From UMGS902 sp045538895 (GTDB taxonomy: Bacteria; Bacillota; Clostridia; Oscillospirales; CAG-272), in the NCBI GenBank assembly GCA_045538895.1, contig JAZQEH010000121.1, positions 1 through 44,763 of the forward strand: DNA of 44,763 bases. Direction: 5' to 3'. The stretch's first letter is position 1. Each line of letters opens with the position of its first letter. A program made the position numbers and the translations under genes. Positions 41,149-44,763 of the stretch are shown piece by piece. The notes under the pieces are model-generated. The model was not told the origin of the DNA, made no database searches, and saw only the letters and a program-made list of their open reading frames with translations.

Positions 41149-41634
41149 TCACAGATACTCTTTGATTTTGCTCCACTCCGAAACCAGTCTGTCGAGTGAC
41201 CATGCGGCGTTTGCAGGACTTGTGGAGGGGAGGTAAATTGCGTTTCTTTTGCATTTTGGAAAAATGTATTTTTCATACAGTGCCGATGATGCTTTTCCGT
41301 TGGTGAAGATCTGTTTTATATCGGCACCGCTTAAAATCGGCATAATATCGTTTGCAGTTGCGTTTTTGATGCTTGAATCCGATGAACCTACGATGTCACA
41401 GGACGCTATAACGTCCCACAAAGCGATATTGTGTTTTTGCAAAAACTTACGTTTTTCGGGAATGCTTATGGGTACGTTATCGTCAAAAACCGCGGCACAT
41501 ACTTTCCAGAATCGGTTTTGCGGATGCCCGTAAAAAAACATGGCTTCCCGTGATTTTACCGACGGAAACGAGCCGAGAATAAGTATTTTTGAATTCTTAT
41601 CCCACAGAGGTGGAAAGGGGTGTTTTTGTTCCAT
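41149..41634 (-). CDS. DNA-deoxyinosine glycosylase-like protein (UDG superfamily)
   Basis: A 161-residue repair enzyme of the uracil-DNA-glycosylase superfamily. LILGSFPSVKSRE is the catalytic/first motif, GHPQNRFW the nucleotide-recognition stretch and LPSTSPANAAW the second active-site loop. This layout matches the clostridial hypoxanthine (deoxyinosine) glycosylase group. The start is notable: no Shine-Dalgarno sequence precedes the ATG, and a TATAAT box ends only 5 bases upstream, so the mRNA could be leaderless. It is the first gene of the operon with M18 and flavodoxin genes. Confidence 0.88.
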   Translation of the reverse strand: MEQKHPFPPLWDKNSKILILGSFPSVKSREAMFFYGHPQNRFWKVCAAVFDDNVPISIPEKRKFLQKHNIALWDVIASCDIVGSSDSSIKNATANDIMPILSGADIKQIFTNGKASSALYEKYIFPKCKRNAIYLPSTSPANAAWSLDRLVSEWSKIKEYL

Positions 41635-41639
41635 ACTTA

Positions 41640-41645
41640 ATTATA
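41640..41645 (-). promoter_or_regulatory. TATAAT box abutting the glycosylase start (possible leaderless mRNA)
   Basis: On the minus strand TATAAT ends 5 bases before the ATG at 41634. No clear -35 box stands at 17 bases (GTCAAT is poor), so the promoter assignment is tentative. It is back-to-back with the strong plus-strand promoter at 41664. Confidence 0.45.
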
Positions 41646-41663
41646 AAATAACTATACACAAGA

Positions 41664-41692
41664 TTGACATTTTATGAAAAATATTATATACT
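41664..41692 (+). promoter_or_regulatory. Consensus sigma-A promoter of the zinc-ribbon gene
   Basis: Perfect TTGACA (41664-41669), a 17-base spacer and TATACT (41687-41692) lie 38 bases before the ATG at 41730. AGGAGG at 41717 follows. Confidence 0.9.
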
Positions 41693-41729
41693 GAAATTGT
41701 TAAAAAATGTTTTTTAGGAGGACTACAAT

Positions 41730-42476
41730 ATGAAGATTTGTACAAAGTGTGGCGTACAGCTTAGTGATGAGGCATTGTTTTGCACTAATTGCGGCGAAAA
41801 GGTTGCAGAACCCGCTAAAGAAGAAACCGTTACCGAAGTGCCTGTAGCAGATGAGCCTGTAGTTGAGAAAACAGTAGTTGAGGAAGAACCCGTAGCGGAG
41901 GAACCCGTAGCAGAGGAACCCGTAGCAGAGGAACCTACAGCGGAGGAACCTACAGCGGAGGAACCTGTAACGGTAGTTCCCACTATTTCCAAGAAAGAAG
42001 AGAAGGCGGCAAAGAAAGCTGCGGCGAAGGCAGATAAAATTGCTGAAAAAGAAGCAAAGAAAGCGGCGAAGAAAGCGGCTAAAGAGGCAAAGGTTATGCC
42101 CACACGCAACAGCGTTGCAGCGATTGTAGCATTTGTGCTTTCTATAGTCGGTTTACTCAACTTCCTGAATCCCGTTTCGGCATTGATAGCATTGATAGCA
42201 TTTATCGTTTCAATCGCAGGTATTGTAAACACGGGACGTGGTAAGGCAAGCGGCAGAGGTCTTGCGATTACCGCACTTATCCTTGCATTGATTACGCTTA
42301 TCATCATTGCGGCAATCGTTACCGTAATTGTGGTTTGTGCCGGTGATATTGTAGATACATATACGCAGACATATTCGGAGCTTGAAACAGAGCTTGCAAA
42401 GACACTTGAAGCAATCAATGCTTTTATCGAAAACAGCAACGGCTTTACATTCCAGATTACAATCCCCGGAAAATAA
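41730..42476 (+). CDS. Zinc-ribbon membrane protein with acidic repeats and DUF4190-like helices
   Basis: A 248-residue protein. The N-terminal zinc ribbon is C4-x2-C7 ... C18-x2-C21. Then come Glu/Pro-rich pentapeptide repeats (VAEEP/TAEEP, about residues 55-79). A Lys/Ala-rich charged helix (about 90-126) and a hydrophobic region with three to four membrane helices of DUF4190 type follow, with SVAAIVAFVLSIVGLLNFL in the first helix and GRGLAITALILALITLI in a later one. The protein ends in a short outer tail. It is probably a small envelope scaffold; no enzyme motif is present. The ribosome site AGGAGG and a consensus promoter make it a well-expressed single gene. The 252-residue frame on the other strand is an artefact of the repeat composition. 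Confidence 0.88.
   Translation: MKICTKCGVQLSDEALFCTNCGEKVAEPAKEETVTEVPVADEPVVEKTVVEEEPVAEEPVAEEPVAEEPTAEEPTAEEPVTVVPTISKKEEKAAKKAAAKADKIAEKEAKKAAKKAAKEAKVMPTRNSVAAIVAFVLSIVGLLNFLNPVSALIALIAFIVSIAGIVNTGRGKASGRGLAITALILALITLIIIAAIVTVIVVCAGDIVDTYTQTYSELETELAKTLEAINAFIENSNGFTFQITIPGK
41892..41966 (+). repeat. Five tandem 15-bp units inside the zinc-ribbon gene
   Basis: Units start at 41892, 41907, 41922, 41937 and 41952. The first three encode VAEEP and the last two TAEEP, with only a few base differences. In-frame unit gain or loss would change linker length without a frameshift. Confidence 0.9.
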
Positions 42477-42481
42477 TTCAT

Positions 42482-42505
42482 AAAAGGCTGCTTTGGCAGC
42501 CTTTT
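42482..42505 (+). terminator. Terminator of the zinc-ribbon gene
   Basis: AAAAGGCTGC pairs with GCAGCCTTTT around the loop TTTG, 6 bases after the stop codon. Confidence 0.88.
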
Positions 42506-42559
42506 ATATTATATATTCAAAAGAATTTATTGTCAACCGTAGCAGATGTAAGAAAAATG

Positions 42560-42588
42560 TTGAAATCGGAAAGTTTTGATGTTATAAT
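42560..42588 (+). promoter_or_regulatory. Sigma-A promoter of the two-helix membrane protein
   Basis: TTGAAA (42560-42565), 17 bases and TATAAT (42583-42588) lie 33 bases before the ATG at 42621. Confidence 0.8.
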
Positions 42589-42620
42589 CTAACCGTAAAT
42601 CTGTTCAAGGAGGTACGATT

Positions 42621-42857
42621 ATGGATTTGCTTAAGAAACTGTTTCCGTATTCTTTCGGCGCAAAGGACGTAGCGGCACTTGTTATCAAATGCATTGTATA
42701 TCTTGTAGCAGGCTTTGTAGCAGGTGTGCTTATCGGTATTCTGGCACACGTTCCCGTTGTGGGCTGGATTGTCGGTATTGTCGGCGGTCTTGTTGACCTT
42801 TACGTAGTAATCGGTATTGTTATCGCAGTTCTCGATTATCTTAAAATACTTAAATAA
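42621..42857 (+). CDS. 78-residue two-helix membrane protein
   Basis: A small membrane protein with two long hydrophobic segments: VIKCIVYLVAGFVAGVLIGIL, and VVGWIVGIVGGLVDLYVVIG with its continuation. Both are Gly/Val-rich, which suggests tight helix packing or oligomerisation. The start and end are basic (LLKK, LKILK). I do not recognise a named family. AAGGAGG at 42607 and a near-consensus promoter show it is a real, separately transcribed gene. It lies 93 bases before the TIR gene, with a terminator in between. A functional link with that gene is possible but only positional. Confidence 0.85.
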   Translation: MDLLKKLFPYSFGAKDVAALVIKCIVYLVAGFVAGVLIGILAHVPVVGWIVGIVGGLVDLYVVIGIVIAVLDYLKILK

Positions 42858-42862
42858 AAATT

Positions 42863-42883
42863 GCCGCGAAAGCGGCTTTTTTA
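42863..42883 (+). terminator. Terminator of the two-helix membrane protein
   Basis: GCCGC-GAAA-GCGGC is followed by a T-rich tail, 6 bases after the stop. Confidence 0.85.
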
Positions 42884-42888
42884 TTTGC

Positions 42889-42917
42889 TTGATTTATTTA
42901 GTTCAATATGATATAAT
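42889..42917 (+). promoter_or_regulatory. Sigma-A promoter of the TIR-domain gene
   Basis: TTGATT (42889-42894), a 17-base spacer and TATAAT (42912-42917) lie 33 bases before the ATG at 42950. Confidence 0.82.
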
Positions 42918-42949
42918 ATTTCATCACTATCTTGCGAAAGGTGCATGGT

Positions 42950-44653
42950 ATGGCAAACAATATTAACTGGTCAGAGTATTCCGCATATAACGGTGATAAG
43001 CCTTTTATTTTTATCAGTTATTCCCATAAGGATTTTAATGCGGTTGCTCCTGTTATTAAAGCTCTGCAAAACAGAGGATACAGAGTATGGCTTGACCTTG
43101 GAATCGAGGCGGGAACCGAGTGGGCAAATAATATTGCCGAGCATCTCGGAAAGTGTGCGGCGTTTATTGTGTTTATTTCAAAGAGCAGTATGGCGTCCGA
43201 GCATTGCCTTGACGAGATTGCTTACGCAAAGAGTAATCAGAAGCCGTCGCTTATGGTGTTTATCGAAGATGATGTTGAAATTCCGGTAGGCACAGAGATG
43301 CAGACGGCGAGATTTCAGCGTATGTATAAGAGCCGTCATTCTTCCGAAGAGCTTTTTGTTGATAAGATTTGCGAAGCGAGTTTCCTCGACGTGTGCAAGG
43401 GAGAAGTCCCCGAAAAAAAAGCAGTTTCCAAAAATAGCAAGAAAAACTATGTACCAGTGATTGCGGCATCTGTAGCTATGGCACTTGCGGTAGTTGCAAT
43501 CGGTTGCGTTATGGCATTTGGCGGCGGAGAAAAACCTGCTGAAACCATAGCTGAAACAACCGAGGCAATAGTTACTACCGAGGCGGTTACAACACAGCCG
43601 GAAAAAGAAGAACTTACTCTTTCGGATAACCTTTTTGATTTTACCGTAAAGCTTGACGGCGTTGTGTATAAATTCCCGTGCGATTATGATACGCTCGTTT
43701 CAAACGGCTGGACTATCTCCACAAACGGATATAGCCCCACAACCAAGGCAGCAGGGCTTTCGGACTGCTATTATTACATGGCTAACAGCGGCAAAAAAAT
43801 TGAAGTTAATGCGTTTAATTTCAGCGGAAATGCGGAGGAGATTCAGAATTGCGAAATACTCGGTGCAGAGTGGTATTTTGACGAGGTTGATTTTGAACTT
43901 CCCGGCGGAATTACTGCAGACTCCTCTGCGGAGGACGTAATCAATGCATACGGAACACCTCACGAGTTTGCCGAGCGTGATGATTATGATAAGCTTGTGT
44001 ACCGCTTGAACAATTCGGATGATAATTTTATAAAGTTTAATATTTATAAGGGTGAGAACCATTACGATTATTCCACGATAAGCATTTCCAACCTTGTTCT
44101 CTCGGGAATGAAACCAACAGAAACCAATCCCGAAAGACCTGAGTATCTTGACGGGTACGTAGCTCCCACAAGCCTTGGGGATGATATTCTTTCTGGCATT
44201 GTGCGTGTTTCGGGTGATTTATACAGGGTTCCTACAACTGTTGAAACATTTCTTAACAACGGTTGGGTGTTTTATAATAAGCCCGGCTATGTTGTTTCGG
44301 GCGGTTCTGAAAGTATAGTGCTTGCACGTGGAGATGAGAAGCTTGCATTGACTATAAAGAATTATGCCGAGTATCAGACCGTTCCCGAAAACTGCATAGT
44401 TCCGAGTATTCATATTTACAACTCTGACAATATCGCACTTGAACTCCCCGGCGGTATTACCTTTGACTCTACGCACGAAGCCGTGAAGGCAGAATGTGAG
44501 GGATTTGAGTTCTATGATTACGCTACAACGTGCAATTATAATTACTATGATTACAACAATTCACGTCAGTTTACGGTGGCCATAGGTGTTGATAAGGAGA
44601 AGAACAGGGTAGGCACTATAAACGTTTATGAACAGAATTGGATATACGAATAA
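42950..44653 (+). CDS. TIR domain - membrane helix - duplicated external domain protein
   Basis: A 567-residue single-span membrane protein. The N-terminal TIR domain (about 17-145) has FIFISYSHKDFNAV, the box GYRVWLDLGIEAGTEW and the catalytic-type motif C86-x2-E89 in SEHCLDEIAYAK. E89 is the position that drives NAD+ cleavage in TIR NADases. A basic stretch (KKAVSKNSKKNY) then precedes the helix VPVIAASVAMALAVVAIGCV (168-187). The Thr/Glu-rich linker after it puts the rest outside. The outer part is a tandem duplication (about 224-382 and 409-567); both units start with S/G-D-x-L/I, contain SNGW/NNGW and carry ELPGGIT. I start at ATG 42950 (GAAAGGTG upstream); a TTG six codons earlier is less likely. 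It is a candidate receptor, defence or signalling protein; function is unproven. Confidence 0.88.
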   Translation: MANNINWSEYSAYNGDKPFIFISYSHKDFNAVAPVIKALQNRGYRVWLDLGIEAGTEWANNIAEHLGKCAAFIVFISKSSMASEHCLDEIAYAKSNQKPSLMVFIEDDVEIPVGTEMQTARFQRMYKSRHSSEELFVDKICEASFLDVCKGEVPEKKAVSKNSKKNYVPVIAASVAMALAVVAIGCVMAFGGGEKPAETIAETTEAIVTTEAVTTQPEKEELTLSDNLFDFTVKLDGVVYKFPCDYDTLVSNGWTISTNGYSPTTKAAGLSDCYYYMANSGKKIEVNAFNFSGNAEEIQNCEILGAEWYFDEVDFELPGGITADSSAEDVINAYGTPHEFAERDDYDKLVYRLNNSDDNFIKFNIYKGENHYDYSTISISNLVLSGMKPTETNPERPEYLDGYVAPTSLGDDILSGIVRVSGDLYRVPTTVETFLNNGWVFYNKPGYVVSGGSESIVLARGDEKLALTIKNYAEYQTVPENCIVPSIHIYNSDNIALELPGGITFDSTHEAVKAECEGFEFYDYATTCNYNYYDYNNSRQFTVAIGVDKEKNRVGTINVYEQNWIYE

Positions 44654-44655
44654 AT

Positions 44656-44680
44656 AAAAGGGCTGCTTGCAGCCCTTTTT
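44656..44680 (+). terminator. Terminator of the TIR-domain gene
   Basis: AAAAGGGCT pairs with AGCCCTTTT around GCTTGC and is followed by T, 3 bases after the stop codon. Confidence 0.88.
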
Positions 44681-44763
44681 AGCCTGATGACAAAGTCATC
44701 AGGCTGACCAGAGGGTGAGAAACGCAGGCAGATTTTTGGATTTTTGTTTCGTCGGCGTACATG
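44681..44763. repeat. Hairpin and flanking sequence, likely dispersed intergenic element (cut by window end)
   Basis: A perfect 10-bp hairpin (44681-44690 with 44696-44705, loop CAAAG) follows the terminator directly. It is followed by about 58 non-coding bases that run off the window. It has no T tail and no ORF. I believe similar sequences occur between genes in related gut Clostridia, but that is memory and not shown here. Confidence 0.35.

Noticed and set aside
41892..41966. Possible CRISPR-like array
   Set aside because: The 15-bp units are tandem without spacers and stay in the reading frame; they are a coding minisatellite.
41723..42481. 252-residue minus-strand frame facing the zinc-ribbon gene, Ser/Thr/Ala-rich with TGSSA-type repeats
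   Set aside because: It mirrors the plus-strand gene, whose repeats and lysine/alanine codons leave the antisense frame open. The plus strand has a consensus promoter, ribosome site and recognised domains; this frame has none.
42932..42949. TTG start six codons upstream for the TIR protein
   Set aside because: ATG 42950 has GAAAGGTG at 6 bases; the TTG has no ribosome site.
42621..44653. Established TIR-based anti-phage system (Thoeris-like)
   Set aside because: Thoeris needs a cytosolic ThsA-type effector (SIR2/SLOG or similar) next to ThsB. None is here and the TIR is membrane-tethered, so only a candidate receptor role is proposed.

Overview
The window looks like a chromosome segment of a Gram-positive, anaerobic, gut-type member of the Clostridia, probably Oscillospirales/Ruminococcaceae-like. 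Pointers are strong AGGAGG-type ribosome sites, sigma-A promoters with 17-bp spacers, S-layer homology (SLH) anchors, type I dockerins, a formate-tetrahydrofolate ligase, a sodium-pump decarboxylase beta/gamma pair and a CpsC/CpsD/CpsB tyrosine-kinase module. The species cannot be named from sequence alone. There is no tRNA, rRNA, CRISPR array, transposase or phage gene, and no gene-free stretch above 300 bases.

Layout. Positions 1-484 hold the end of a surface-type protein and a 48-residue companion ORF. Positions 691-5064 encode a 1457-residue secreted beta-helix/GH43/SLH protein. Positions 5115-10985 hold an Mg2+ channel with an AlaX-type editing protein (minus strand), then cpsC-cpsD-cpsB and a DMT permease (plus strand). 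Positions 11007-11196 are an unusually structured intergenic stretch. Positions 11200-14414 are a minus-strand operon: ImmA-like peptidase, alpha/beta hydrolase, 2-hydroxyacid dehydrogenase, threonine aldolase. An AraC regulator is divergent from it.

Positions 15415-29386 are the accessory core. It holds three more beta-helix/GH43 paralogues (one SLH-anchored, two dockerin-tagged). On the opposite strand is a two-gene operon: a GH43-dockerin enzyme and a non-enzymatic surface protein with the same beta-rich modules and a copper-amine-oxidase-like stalk domain. Together these look like a cell-surface plant-glycan (arabinan/arabinoxylan-type) machinery. One catalytic core is displayed either on the cell wall (SLH) or on a cellulosome-like complex (dockerin). 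A GH2 enzyme at 32153 and the cytoplasmic hydrolase at 13174 could act downstream. No sugar transporter, scaffoldin or cohesin is in the window.

Positions 29435-41634 are mostly housekeeping: fhs, an M14 peptidase, GH2, a cytidylate-kinase-like protein, an S1-domain protein, and an operon of PlsC-like acyltransferase, YczE-like membrane protein, OadB and OadG. They end with an operon of deoxyinosine-glycosylase-like protein, M18 aminopeptidase and flavodoxin-type reductase. Positions 41730-44653 hold three singly promoted envelope genes: a zinc-ribbon/DUF4190-like protein, a two-helix membrane protein, and a TIR domain joined through one membrane helix to a duplicated external domain.

Most notable: (i) all four beta-helix/GH43 paralogues keep the GH43 catalytic base and acid but have Gly where the pKa-modulating Asp should be, and two also lose a conserved His; (ii) the core is swapped between SLH and dockerin anchors; (iii) the TIR-membrane-ectodomain protein has the topology of a receptor; (iv) the BY-kinase carries a 15-tyrosine YG-repeat tail.
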